Source of the DNA: Synechococcales cyanobacterium 340R_concoct_173_sub
Lineage (GTDB): Bacteria; Cyanobacteriota; Cyanobacteriia; Leptolyngbyales; Leptolyngbyaceae
Reading direction: 5' to 3'
Assembly: GCA_025354065.1 (NCBI GenBank)
Contig: JANXNM010000034.1
Span: forward strand, 1 to 14,627
DNA length: 14,627 nucleotides
In this document: piece by piece, positions 1-7,446 of the stretch
Layout: each line of letters opens with the position of its first letter
How positions within the stretch are numbered: position 1 is the first letter of the stretch
Notes under the pieces: model-generated
Databases searched by the model: none
The model's input: only the letters and a program-made list of their open reading frames with translations
Told to the model about the DNA's origin: nothing
Translations under genes and position numbers: made by a program

Positions 1-120
1 CGTAATCCCACCCAAGCAATAAAAAATATTGACATGGGGCGGCACGTACTTGCTGGATACGTCTTCGGCGATCGCTTCGAGATCTAAGCGCTCCTCGAAC
101 CAGTCATACACGTTTGCCAT
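1..120 (-). CDS. petB: Cytochrome b6 (PetB), N-terminal 40 residues, cut by window start
   Basis: The reverse strand from 120 down to 1 reads [20 protein letters not shown] and continues through [17 protein letters not shown] with no stop. This is the highly conserved start of cytochrome b6. PetB is the haem-binding thylakoid subunit of the cytochrome b6f complex, which passes electrons from plastoquinol to plastocyanin or cytochrome c6. Only the cytosolic N-terminal helix and the beginning of the first membrane helix are present; the haem-ligand histidines lie outside the window. An AGGAA stretch about 11 nt before the ATG could serve as a ribosome binding site. The gene is divergent from ctpA, sharing a 187-bp upstream region. 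A HIP1 octamer (68-75) lies inside the coding part. petD usually follows petB, but that cannot be seen here. Confidence 0.96.
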   Translation of the reverse strand, partial: MANVYDWFEERLDLEAIAEDVSSKYVPPHVNIFYCLGGIT

Positions 121-307
121 GGTTGGAAAGGGTTCCTAAAAATAAGTCCTGTTCATTAAAAATGTAACACATCCCAAACCCATCTTGCACAGGGAAAGCG
201 GGTTCTAGAGCGTTATTGGGCCATTCTCATCAGCGCACTAACGAGATTCCATGTTTCCCAGTATGATAACAAAGTGTTAAGTTTTCAAGTCTCTTCTCTC
301 ATACTCC
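121..307. promoter_or_regulatory. Divergent petB/ctpA upstream region
   Basis: This 187-bp AT-rich gap must carry promoters in both directions. On the plus strand TATGAT (262-267) is a good -10 match placed 40 nt before the ctpA ATG, but there is no convincing -35 box 17 bp upstream, as is common for cyanobacterial promoters that depend on an activator. On the minus strand TTGAAA followed 17 nt later by CATACT would give petB a leader of roughly 140 nt and would overlap the ctpA -10 region. These are eye matches to consensus only. No small ORF or RNA gene was seen. Confidence 0.35.
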
Positions 308-1582
308 ATGCATAACCCCTTTTCCCACGATTTTTCTAACCGGATTCACGCGATCGTTAAGCGAGGGTTTGTGATAATTCTGACGGGGATAATGGTTGTG
401 TTAATGAGCCTTGGAACATCCAGTTCAGCAGCGGCATTGACGGAAGATCAGCGGCTGATGAATGAGGTGTGGCGGATTATCGATCGGGCGTATGTGGATG
501 CTAGTTTTAATCATCAAAATTGGTGGGCGATTCGAGAAAAATATTTAAAGAAAAATATGCCCGATCGCGAAGCTACCTATCAACTCATGCGAGAAATGCT
601 GGGATTACTAGGCGATCCTTTTACCCGTGTGATGAATCCAGAACAGTATCGTAGCCTTCAAACCAGCACGTCTGGCGAACTCACGGGTGTGGGCTTACAG
701 ATCGCGCTAGATACCGATCGCAACGTCCTAAAAGTCATGGCTCCAATCGCAGGATCTCCAGCCGAAAAGGCAGGCATTCAACCGGGAGATGAGATTCTTG
801 AGATTGATGGCAAATCGACGATCGGGGTGAGCTTAGATGATGCGGCGGGTAAGATGCGTGGCAAGTTAGGCACGGTAGTAATTTTGAAGATTCTCCACGA
901 AGGAGATCCAGAACGAGAATATGATTTAGTGCGCGATCGAATTGAGCTAAATCCCGTGACCTCTGAACTGCGCCCAACAGAGCATCATCGCGTTGGATAT
1001 ATTCGTCTAACACAGTTTAATGCCAACGCTCAAACCGAAGTGACCAGCGCGATCGTAGGTTTAGAGAAACAAAAGGCTGACCGCTATATTTTGGACCTAC
1101 GGAATAATCCGGGCGGGTTGCTACAGGCTGGAATCGATATTGCTAAACTTTGGATCCAGGACGGGGCGATCGTCTATACCGTCAATCGACAGGGCGAACT
1201 AGGCAGCTACTATGCAGAACAGACGGCAGTAACAAATGACCCGATGGTGGTGTTGGTAAATAAGGGGACAGCCAGTGCGAGTGAGATTTTAGCCGGGGCA
1301 TTGCAGGATAATCAGAGGGCGACGTTGATTGGGGAAAAGACCTTTGGTAAAGGCTTGATTCAATCGCTATTTAATCTTTCGGATGGGTCAGGTTTGGCCG
1401 TGACGGTGGCTCGATATGAAACGCCGAACCATAATGACATTAATAAACTCGGCATCACGCCCGATCGCACCGTGGAACTTGGCCAAGTCGCACCGAAAGA
1501 CATTGGGAAAGCTTCGGATCCGCAGTATCAAGCGGCGATCGATTTTCTAGAAACCGTTCCGAATCGCATTCAAGCAAGCTAA
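308..1582 (+). CDS. ctpA: Carboxyl-terminal processing protease CtpA (D1 precursor processing)
   Basis: A 424-residue S41 peptidase. Known orthologues work in the thylakoid lumen, removing the C-terminal extension of the photosystem II D1 precursor so that the Mn4CaO5 cluster can assemble. Visible domains: a basic N-terminus and hydrophobic stretch (about 20-36) ending in an Ala-Ala-Ala signal-peptidase-like site (41-43); a helical N-terminal region with the FNHQNWW motif (68-74) typical of CtpA; a PDZ domain (about 122-205) with the GVGLQI and AGIQPGDEI motifs; and the protease core. The catalytic dyad is Ser323 in GTASASE and Lys348 in TFGKG, the 25-residue spacing expected for the family. 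The length is normal. The first ATG supplies the whole signal peptide, so it was preferred, although no clear ribosome binding site precedes it. It is divergent from petB, and the next gene follows after 22 nt. Confidence 0.95.
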   Translation: MHNPFSHDFSNRIHAIVKRGFVIILTGIMVVLMSLGTSSSAAALTEDQRLMNEVWRIIDRAYVDASFNHQNWWAIREKYLKKNMPDREATYQLMREMLGLLGDPFTRVMNPEQYRSLQTSTSGELTGVGLQIALDTDRNVLKVMAPIAGSPAEKAGIQPGDEILEIDGKSTIGVSLDDAAGKMRGKLGTVVILKILHEGDPEREYDLVRDRIELNPVTSELRPTEHHRVGYIRLTQFNANAQTEVTSAIVGLEKQKADRYILDLRNNPGGLLQAGIDIAKLWIQDGAIVYTVNRQGELGSYYAEQTAVTNDPMVVLVNKGTASASEILAGALQDNQRATLIGEKTFGKGLIQSLFNLSDGSGLAVTVARYETPNHNDINKLGITPDRTVELGQVAPKDIGKASDPQYQAAIDFLETVPNRIQAS

Positions 1583-1601
1583 TTATTCAAGCAAGCTAAT
1601 T
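1568..1601 (+). repeat. Perfect 17-bp tandem duplication over the ctpA stop
   Basis: The 17-bp unit ATTCAAGCAAGCTAATT occurs twice with no gap and no mismatch, at 1568-1584 and 1585-1601. The first copy holds the last ctpA codons and its TAA (1580-1582). The second copy is untranslated and fills most of the 22-nt gap before the HD-domain gene. With a single copy the two genes would be only 5 nt apart, so the duplication looks recent and has lengthened a probable operon junction. Confidence 0.9.
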
Positions 1602-1604
1602 TTT

Positions 1605-2831
1605 ATGGCCATAGAACGGACTTATCACGATCCTCTTCACGGCGCAATTACGCTATCTCGAACCGATCGCACTGAAGCCCTGTTGATTGAATTAATCGAT
1701 ACTCCCGCATTCCAGCGATTGCGACGGATTCGGCAATTAGGTCTGGCGAGTTTGACGTTCCATGGCGGCGAAGCATCACGGTTTACCCATTCCCTAGGGG
1801 TGATGGCCATTACCCGGCGGGCCTTCGATCGTTTATGTCTAAGTACGCCGAGCCTTTTACCTCATCGGGCCTTGGTGTTATGTGCGGCGCTCCTCCACGA
1901 CATTGGCCACGGTCCCTTTAGTCATACGGGGGAGGAGGTGTTTCGGACTAATCACGAGGTTTGGACCTGCAAAATTTTAAATGAGTCATTGCCGATTCAG
2001 AGGTTGCTTGATTCCCATGCCCCCAGTCTCCGATCGCAACTTGTTCAGATTTACCAAAAGAGTCATCCCATTCCTTGTCTGTGGCAGTTGATTTCCAGCC
2101 AATTGGATTGCGATCGGCTCGACTATCTCATGCGCGACAGTTATATGACGGGGGTTTCCTACGGTCAGCTTGATCTCGATCGGATTATTCTCGCATTACA
2201 AGTAGACCCAACAACGCAGCAATTAGTCGTGGCACGGAAAGGTTTGGGTGCGATTGAGCATTATTTAGTGGTGCGATCGTTTATGTATTCTCAGGTTTAT
2301 AATCACGGGAAAAATATTGCGGCAACCTGGTTACTCGATCGGGCATTCACGAGGGCACGAGACTTGCTGGCGACAGGGCAAGAGCTGGCAATTGATGAAA
2401 CGGTTCAAGCTTGGCTAAATGCAAAAGAAATTCCGATGGCGTTAGCGGATTATTTAGCTGGGGATGACACCGTATTTCAGTACCATTTGCAACGTTGGCA
2501 AGCAAACCCAGACCCCATTTTGAGTGATCTTTGTCGGCGATGCTGCGATCGGGATTTATTTAAAGCTCGTGAAGTATCTCATCTGGGACCAGCAGAGCAA
2601 CAAAAGCGTTTCCGTCAGGCTCAGGAAGAGATGCGGGCGATCGGTTTGGATCCGCATTATTACACTGGATTTCGAGTGGCTCGTAGTAAGGGATACGCAC
2701 TCTATCAAAAAGGTATCAAACTTCAACAAGACGGGGAACTCACGGAAATTAGTAAGGTGTCACCTCTAGTTAAAACGATCGCAACTACTCAAGAACGGTC
2801 TTGGGTGGTTGCGATTGAGAGATTAGATTAA
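1605..2831 (+). CDS. HD-domain phosphohydrolase, SAMHD1/dGTPase-like
   Basis: A 408-residue protein opening with the RTYHDPLHGAI motif usual for the SAMHD1-like branch of HD phosphohydrolases. The metal-binding set is complete: His62 in RFTHSLG, His98-Asp99 in LLHDIGHGPFSH, and Asp170 in the DCDRLDYLMRD block. That block matches the DVDKWDYFARD region of SAMHD1, so Arg171, Tyr174 and Asp178 line up with its nucleotide-contacting residues. The family hydrolyses dNTPs to deoxynucleosides and triphosphate; some members act on other substrates, so dNTPase activity here is an inference. There is no signal peptide or membrane segment, so it should be cytosolic. The gene follows ctpA on the same strand after 22 nt and may be co-transcribed, but no functional link is obvious. 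No ribosome binding site is evident. It converges on the second Ctp gene with a 13-nt gap. Confidence 0.88.
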   Translation: MAIERTYHDPLHGAITLSRTDRTEALLIELIDTPAFQRLRRIRQLGLASLTFHGGEASRFTHSLGVMAITRRAFDRLCLSTPSLLPHRALVLCAALLHDIGHGPFSHTGEEVFRTNHEVWTCKILNESLPIQRLLDSHAPSLRSQLVQIYQKSHPIPCLWQLISSQLDCDRLDYLMRDSYMTGVSYGQLDLDRIILALQVDPTTQQLVVARKGLGAIEHYLVVRSFMYSQVYNHGKNIAATWLLDRAFTRARDLLATGQELAIDETVQAWLNAKEIPMALADYLAGDDTVFQYHLQRWQANPDPILSDLCRRCCDRDLFKAREVSHLGPAEQQKRFRQAQEEMRAIGLDPHYYTGFRVARSKGYALYQKGIKLQQDGELTEISKVSPLVKTIATTQERSWVVAIERLD

Positions 2832-2842
2832 GAGATAGTGAA

Positions 2843-2872
2843 AACTACTGATTGGACGTAGTAGTTGGTTTT
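2843..2872. terminator. Weak bidirectional hairpin between convergent genes
   Basis: AACTACT (2843-2849) and AGTAGTT (2860-2866) form a 7-bp stem with a 10-nt loop. The sequence runs into GGTTTTT on the plus strand and TTTTC on the minus strand. It sits at the meeting point of the HD gene and the second Ctp gene and overlaps the last codons and stop of the latter. The stem is AT-rich, so termination strength is doubtful. Confidence 0.25.
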
Positions 2873-4146
2873 TGACCAAGGTTTCGTTGGGAAATAAGTT
2901 TGGTAATGGTTGAGACCGCCCGGACATATTGAGGATCATCCAATGTGCCGAGTAAACGAGGGTTACCATAAAGCTTCTCTAGTTGTTCGCGGGTCAAGGG
3001 CAACGAAATATCTGGCTCGATTCCTTTGTGGCTGATGTCGGTGCCATTAGGCGTGTAGTAATGGGCAATGGTGACCGCCAAACCCGAACCATCGGACAGG
3101 GGATGGACTGACTGAACCAATGCCTTACCAAACGTCTGGGTACCAATGATGGTGGCGCGTTTGTTGTCTTTGAGTGCGCCAGTCAAGATTTCGCTTGAAC
3201 TAGCCGAATTTTTATCCACCAGCACCACAAGGGGTAAATTACTAATAGCGGTACGATTGGCCACAAGTTCTTCACTGCCGCCTTTACGATTGACGGTTTT
3301 AACAATGCCACCTTCATCCATCCACATCCGAGAAATTTCAATACTAGATTGCAACAATCCACCGGGATTACCGCGTAAATCCAAGACAAAGCCATTGACC
3401 TTATCTTTCTGGAGAATTTTAATCGCTTGACGCATTTGGTCAGCAGCATGGCTACTAAATTCACTCATGCGCATGAAACCAACTCGAGTGGAGCCTTCTT
3501 GAGCCACGCTATAGGTAACCGCTTGAAGCTCAATTTTTGCACGGATTAGCGGGAAATTAAGCAATTTACCGTCGCGCTCGATTTTCAAGGTGATGGGTGT
3601 GCCGCCTTTGCCCCGAATCAAGCTGGATGCATCTTCGACACTCATGCCCTTGGTGCTGCGGCCATCAATGAACAGGACTTTATCGTTCGATCGAATGTCA
3701 GCGCGAGAGGCTGGCGAATTGGGAAGCGGTTCGACGACAGTCAGAACTTTAGTTTTTGCGTCCGCTTCTAACCGAATTCCCACACCTTCGAGATCGCCAG
3801 ACGTTTGACTCGTTAGTGATTCAAATTGCTTAGCATCCATGAACCGAGTGTAGGGATCCTCTAAAAGCTTGAGAGCCTTACGAAGTGCACCATAGGCTTG
3901 TTCTTTGGTGTTGTAATCGGGAGTAATAAGGCTGGTGCGGACGGCTTGCCAGTCATTTTTGTTGAAGGAGCCATCGACATATTCTCGATTGACAATTTGC
4001 CAAGCTTCGTCTAGAACGGCTTTGGGGCTATCCTGTTGCCATGCAGCACGAACGGGAGAGGTAGGACTAATTAGCGTTCCGGTGGCGGCTACGATCGCGA
4101 GACCTGTGGAAAGCAATGAAGCACGGAGAAAAGACTTGCGAATCAT
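2845..4146 (-). CDS. Carboxyl-terminal processing protease, second paralogue (CtpB/CtpC type)
   Basis: An S41 peptidase paralogous to the upstream ctpA. From the ATG at 4146 it has 433 residues: a Sec-type signal (MIRKSFLR, a hydrophobic stretch, then a VRA site near 32-34), a helical N-domain, a PDZ domain (about 115-200), and the protease core with Ser316 in NSASSSE and Lys341 in TFGKA. The Ser-Lys spacing is 25, as in CtpA. The tail (about 420-433) is polar and probably disordered. The frame extends to a TTG at 4182, but the ATG is preferred because it gives a clean signal peptide and has GGTGA 7 nt upstream. Cyanobacteria commonly carry CtpA, CtpB and CtpC; this one lacks the CtpA FNHQNWW motif (FNKNDW instead), so it is probably not the main D1 enzyme. 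Its substrate is unknown; a periplasmic or lumenal role is inferred. Confidence 0.9.
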   Translation of the reverse strand: MIRKSFLRASLLSTGLAIVAATGTLISPTSPVRAAWQQDSPKAVLDEAWQIVNREYVDGSFNKNDWQAVRTSLITPDYNTKEQAYGALRKALKLLEDPYTRFMDAKQFESLTSQTSGDLEGVGIRLEADAKTKVLTVVEPLPNSPASRADIRSNDKVLFIDGRSTKGMSVEDASSLIRGKGGTPITLKIERDGKLLNFPLIRAKIELQAVTYSVAQEGSTRVGFMRMSEFSSHAADQMRQAIKILQKDKVNGFVLDLRGNPGGLLQSSIEISRMWMDEGGIVKTVNRKGGSEELVANRTAISNLPLVVLVDKNSASSSEILTGALKDNKRATIIGTQTFGKALVQSVHPLSDGSGLAVTIAHYYTPNGTDISHKGIEPDISLPLTREQLEKLYGNPRLLGTLDDPQYVRAVSTITKLISQRNLGQKPTTTSNQ

Positions 4147-4544
4147 ACAGAAGTCACCGGAGAGTGAAGGGTGAGGAAGCAAAATTAGTACAGAAAAAGT
4201 GTTCCCTACTGGAGGGATAGCCCGATGAACTGACAGACGAAGTGAAAAATACTACTAAACGTTAGATTCCCAAATTGTCCAACTATTTTCCTGAAATTAT
4301 CTATAAGGCTATTAGATGAACTGAAGGTGATGCAAAAAGTGAAGGCAAAATTTAGATGGCACGATGTTTAGACCATAGCGCCTAACTAGAATCTAACCCT
4401 TAGTATAGGCTACATAAAAAATATTTGGATTCCTGAATTCTCTGTGACAATTTTTGAACTGGAAGGCATGATGGGTGAGAGTTGCCCGCTAACAGTCTAG
4501 GGGGTTGCCATATCTGGCCTTGATCAATAAATTTATTCCCTGCC
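4147..4544. other. Intergenic region between divergent genes, about 400 bp
   Basis: This AT-rich gap separates the second Ctp gene (minus) from the membrane-anchored protein gene (plus). I see no ORF with coding character, no tRNA and no strong hairpin. It should hold at least two promoters; only the plus-strand candidate at 4444-4472 could be matched to consensus. Confidence 0.5.
4444..4472 (+). promoter_or_regulatory. Candidate sigma-70 promoter for the gene at 4545
   Basis: GTGACA (4444-4449, five of six bases to TTGACA), a 17-bp spacer and CATGAT (4467-4472, four of six to TATAAT) lie upstream of the ATG at 4545. Transcription would start near 4479 and leave a leader of about 65 nt. This is based only on consensus matching. 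Confidence 0.35.
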
Positions 4545-5450
4545 ATGTTGTATCTAAATAAATTTTCTTGGGTTTTATCTGGGGCTATAAAAGTGACGAT
4601 CGCTACCGCTGCGATCGCTGGCATCATTAAACTTCAGCAGCCCCAGCTTCAACAACTATCGGCCCGAGACGTGGCATCGCCGGAAGATCAGCGTCAAGAA
4701 GCGTTAAATCTATCGCTGATGAACCGATCGCCGAGTTTTGGCTTAGAGAATATTTTGGCGGATTGGGCATTTTTAAATTTTGTACAATATGACGGGGATA
4801 CGGCGACCCGGAAGGCAGTGGGCTATCCTTTAGCTCCGAAATATTTTGAGATGATGACTCGGTTGGATCCACGGTTTGTGGATAGCTATGTTTTTCTCAG
4901 CGGCATCATGTCCTACCAAATGGGAATGCCTAAGGAGGCGATCGCACTGATGGATCGCGGCACCAGCGCACTGACTCCTAAAGACCATCCGAGGGCATTT
5001 TTAGTGTGGCGACTCAAGGGATTAGATCAGCTTTTGATGGCGAACGATTTAAAAGCATCGCAGTTTTCCTATGACCAAGCAGGAGATTGGGCGCTGGCTT
5101 CAAGTGATGCATCGGTTCGAGAGGTGGGTCCGATTTTCAAACAAACAGCGGAGTTTATTCGGACGGATCCAAACAATAAGACGGTGCTGCTGTGGTCTTG
5201 GAGTGCTATTTACGATCAGGCGGTTGTGACACGAGATCAGGTGACGCAGGCAAGGGCGAGAGAGATGTTGCTGAAAATTGGGGCGATCGAACGCAAGGAT
5301 GAAAAGGGCAGCGTCTATTTTTCGCTCCCACCAAAGCCTAAGTCTGAGCCTAAATCTGGAGTAAAGTCTAAATCTGACCCCACTGCGACCCCAACGGCCA
5401 GTCCCACCCCAGCGACCGAGCCTAGCCCTACGGCAAAACCTTCAATTTAA
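4545..5450 (+). CDS. Membrane-anchored helical (TPR-like) protein with Pro/Ser/Thr-rich tail, unknown function
   Basis: A 301-residue protein I cannot name. A hydrophobic segment (about 8-29) follows a short basic start, with no clear cleavage site, suggesting an N-terminal anchor. Residues about 48-250 are helical and rich in conserved aromatics (NILADWAFLNFVQYDGD; YFEMMTRLDPRFVDSYVFLSG) in a pattern resembling tetratricopeptide-type helical pairs, including AIALMDRG. Residues 262-301 form a low-complexity tail of Lys-Pro, Ser and Pro-Thr repeats, likely disordered or wall-spanning. By topology the body is probably exported, but this is inference. The ATG at 4545 gives the whole anchor; no ribosome binding site is evident. 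The methyltransferase gene follows on the same strand within about 50 nt and could share its transcript. Similar cyanobacterial proteins are annotated only as conserved or TPR proteins. Confidence 0.7.
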   Translation: MLYLNKFSWVLSGAIKVTIATAAIAGIIKLQQPQLQQLSARDVASPEDQRQEALNLSLMNRSPSFGLENILADWAFLNFVQYDGDTATRKAVGYPLAPKYFEMMTRLDPRFVDSYVFLSGIMSYQMGMPKEAIALMDRGTSALTPKDHPRAFLVWRLKGLDQLLMANDLKASQFSYDQAGDWALASSDASVREVGPIFKQTAEFIRTDPNNKTVLLWSWSAIYDQAVVTRDQVTQARAREMLLKIGAIERKDEKGSVYFSLPPKPKSEPKSGVKSKSDPTATPTASPTPATEPSPTAKPSI

Positions 5451-5498
5451 TGAGAGACTGGCATAGTACAGAGACTCTTTTGCGCTGTGTCTATCCCA

Positions 5499-6737
5499 AT
5501 GTCTATGCCTACCCCAAATCCTAAATCTAATTTGCCTGCGATCGCATCTCCTGATTTGCAATCTGTCAGTAATACAGTGGCGAGTCTGTACGATACTTAT
5601 CCATTCCCACCAGAGCCACTGGTCGATTCTCCGCCTCCAGGTTATAACTGGCGCTGGAATTGGGATACGGCTTATAATTTTTGTGCGGGACGTAAGCCCG
5701 ATCGGCAAGATATTCGGATTTTGGATGCGGGCTGTGGGACGGGATGTAGCACGGAATATTTGGTGCATTTAAATCCAGAAGCCCAGGTGACGGCTGTGGA
5801 TTTAAGTCCGGGGGCATTGGATGTGGCACGGGAACGCTGTCGGCGGAGTGGGGCGATCGGGGCAGATTTTCAGCATTTGAGTTTGTTTGATGTGGATCAA
5901 TTGCCGGGTCAGTTTGACATGATCAATTGTGTGGGCGTATTGCACCATACCCCAGACCCGATTCGGGGCATTAAAGCACTAGCGGACAAATTGGCTCCCG
6001 GTGGAATTTTTCATATTTTCGTCTATGGGGAATTAGGCCGTTGGGAAATCAAATTGATGCAGGAAGCAATAGCCCTGTTGCAAGGTGACAAGCGCGGGGA
6101 TTACCGAGATGGTGTTGCCCTTGGGCGAGAGGTGTTTGCGACCTTGCCGGAAGGAAATCGGTTGAAGCAGCGGGAACTCGATCGGTGGTCGATGGAGAAC
6201 CATAAAGATGGATGCTTTGCAGATATGTATGTTCATCCGCAGGAAATTGATTACAACGTCAATACGGTGTTGGATTTTGCGGCGGCATCGGGTTTGGATT
6301 TTGTTGGGTTTTCTAATCCAAAACTATGGGAACTCGATCGTTTAATTGGTAAGTCTCCCGAATTATTAGAACGGGTTAAAACAATGAATCAACGCGATCG
6401 TTACCGATTGGCAGAGATTCTAGATCCTAGTTCATTTACCCATTACGAGTTTTTCTTAAGTAAACCACCGCTCGCGAAATTAGATTGGGCGAATGATAAT
6501 GATTTGCTGAATGCTATTGCTGAACGAAGTCCTTGTATGGAAGGCTGGGAAAGTAAGATGATTTTTAATTGTGATTACCAAATTGTAAATTTGAGTGATC
6601 AGGGATTTGAATTTCTGAAAGCCTGCAATGAGAACACAACTGAGACGGTTGCGAGTATTGCTTCGAGTGTAGGAATTGGCTTGGAAGAGATTCGATCGTT
6701 GCAGCATCAGCAATTGATTTTATTAACCCCAAATTAA
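5499..6737 (+). CDS. Class I SAM-dependent methyltransferase with an extra C-terminal domain
   Basis: Numbered from the ATG at 5499 (412 aa), residues about 27-55 hold the YDTYPFPPEP and PPGYNWRW motifs seen in a cyanobacterial methyltransferase group. A Rossmann fold follows with motif I DAGCGTG (76-82), acidic Asp101 in AVDLS, and VLHHTPDP (147-154) at the motif IV position. The substrate cannot be deduced. Residues about 355-412 form a separate small domain (QIVNLSDQGFEFLKAC, then helices and LQHQQLILLTP) with the pattern of a winged helix or PqqD-like peptide-binding fold; this is a resemblance by eye. The frame also allows GTG at 5487 and ATG at 5505; 5499 is a compromise, as none has a strong ribosome binding site. 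There is no signal or membrane segment. It follows the anchored protein by 48 nt and converges on a small unknown gene 11 nt beyond its stop. Confidence 0.85.
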   Translation: MSMPTPNPKSNLPAIASPDLQSVSNTVASLYDTYPFPPEPLVDSPPPGYNWRWNWDTAYNFCAGRKPDRQDIRILDAGCGTGCSTEYLVHLNPEAQVTAVDLSPGALDVARERCRRSGAIGADFQHLSLFDVDQLPGQFDMINCVGVLHHTPDPIRGIKALADKLAPGGIFHIFVYGELGRWEIKLMQEAIALLQGDKRGDYRDGVALGREVFATLPEGNRLKQRELDRWSMENHKDGCFADMYVHPQEIDYNVNTVLDFAAASGLDFVGFSNPKLWELDRLIGKSPELLERVKTMNQRDRYRLAEILDPSSFTHYEFFLSKPPLAKLDWANDNDLLNAIAERSPCMEGWESKMIFNCDYQIVNLSDQGFEFLKACNENTTETVASIASSVGIGLEEIRSLQHQQLILLTPN

Positions 6738-6748
6738 TTCAATGAGTT

Positions 6749-7090
6749 TTAGATGGATTTCCGAATTGTGGTTCTTCGTTTAGAAGCTTTCGGCATCCAT
6801 TGACTAGCAATCAGGTCGCGAATTTCCCGATCGAAAAAATCCATCGCACGGGTTACGGCTTCTTGATCCGTACAGCCATTAGCCAAGGATTCAGTTCTAA
6901 GTTTTTCGTGTTTACTAAAATGCATTAAAAATAGTTCTTTTAAAACATCATTACTAATATCTCGGCTGATAATAGAGGCCATTTCTAGCAACTCATCACA
7001 CCGATCGGGATTCAAGCGCACGTAGGGACTATCTTTCCAAAATTTAGTTGGATGACCCTGATAAATAGTAATCAAGTCTTGTCGCTTCAT
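6749..7090 (-). CDS. Small helical protein of unknown function
   Basis: A 113-residue protein not recognised. It appears all-helical: a short N-terminal part with KDSPYVRLNPDRCDELLEMA, a central charged helical region, and a strongly basic C-terminus (SKRRTTIRK). There is no membrane segment, signal peptide or catalytic motif. The ATG at 7090 is the first in frame, with no obvious ribosome binding site. It lies alone on the minus strand between the convergent methyltransferase and the divergent PCP_red gene. Length, codon use with CGATCG-rich stretches, and absence of a competing frame support a real gene. The basic tail would allow nucleic-acid contact, but that is speculation. Confidence 0.6.
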   Translation of the reverse strand: MKRQDLITIYQGHPTKFWKDSPYVRLNPDRCDELLEMASIISRDISNDVLKELFLMHFSKHEKLRTESLANGCTDQEAVTRAMDFFDREIRDLIASQWMPKASKRRTTIRKSI

Positions 7091-7274
7091 GTCTTAGGTC
7101 GCTAAATTCTGAAATAAAATCTTTTCTAGCATATCGCAAGGTCGTGTCCACAAATTAAGACGATTGGGGCACTTAGGTTCTTTACCATGGTTCTCTCAAG
7201 AATGCTCGATCGCCTGCTAAACTGGACTTCACAGAAACGTTAAGTTATACACTTTGAATAAGAATTCATAAATT

Positions 7275-7439
7275 ATGGAATGGACCTCTGAGGCTGAAGC
7301 AAGGCTTAAAGAAATCCCATTTTTCGTGAGGCCCGGTGCGCGAAAAAAGATTGAGAAGCTCGCTCAAGAAATGGGAGAACTCTCAATTACAGCGGAGATT
7401 TATGACAAAGCAAAGGCTAAGTTTGGCGAGAAGAAGTAA
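7275..7439 (+). CDS. Free-standing PCP_red (ChlB C-terminal-like) small protein
   Basis: A 54-residue ORF: MEWTSEAEARLKEIPFFVRP, then a helical basic part with KKIEKLAQEMGELSITAEIYDKAK. This matches the pattern of the PCP_red domain at the C-terminus of ChlB, the light-independent protochlorophyllide reductase B subunit (W-T-x-E-A, a Leu-x-x-I-P-x-F-V-R core, then an E-x-x-A-x-x-x-G and I-T-x-E helix). Here the domain is the whole protein, with no nitrogenase-like part before it. Such single-domain forms occur in cyanobacteria; their role is not settled, so involvement in chlorophyll or photosystem work is a guess. A TATACA at 7246-7251 could be its -10 box. It converges on the glutaminase gene with a 5-nt gap. 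Confidence 0.85.
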   Translation: MEWTSEAEARLKEIPFFVRPGARKKIEKLAQEMGELSITAEIYDKAKAKFGEKK

Positions 7440-7446
7440 TACTTCT
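7432..7446. terminator. Tight hairpin over two convergent stop codons
   Basis: AGAAGT (7432-7437) and ACTTCT (7441-7446) form a perfect 6-bp stem with a 3-nt loop. The stem includes the TAA of the PCP_red gene and most of the TAG of the glutaminase gene. There is no T-tract, so it may only weakly terminate or protect the 3' ends. Confidence 0.25.

Noticed and set aside
735..1013. Minus-strand frame of 92 codons inside ctpA
   Set aside because: Antisense to the conserved PDZ-coding part of ctpA with no recognisable protein features.
7187..7243. 18-residue ORF (MVLSRMLDRLLNWTSQKR) upstream of the PCP_red gene, a possible leader peptide
   Set aside because: Too short to judge, with only a weak TAGG before it and no attenuator-like hairpin or codon run; it overlaps the probable promoter of the next gene.
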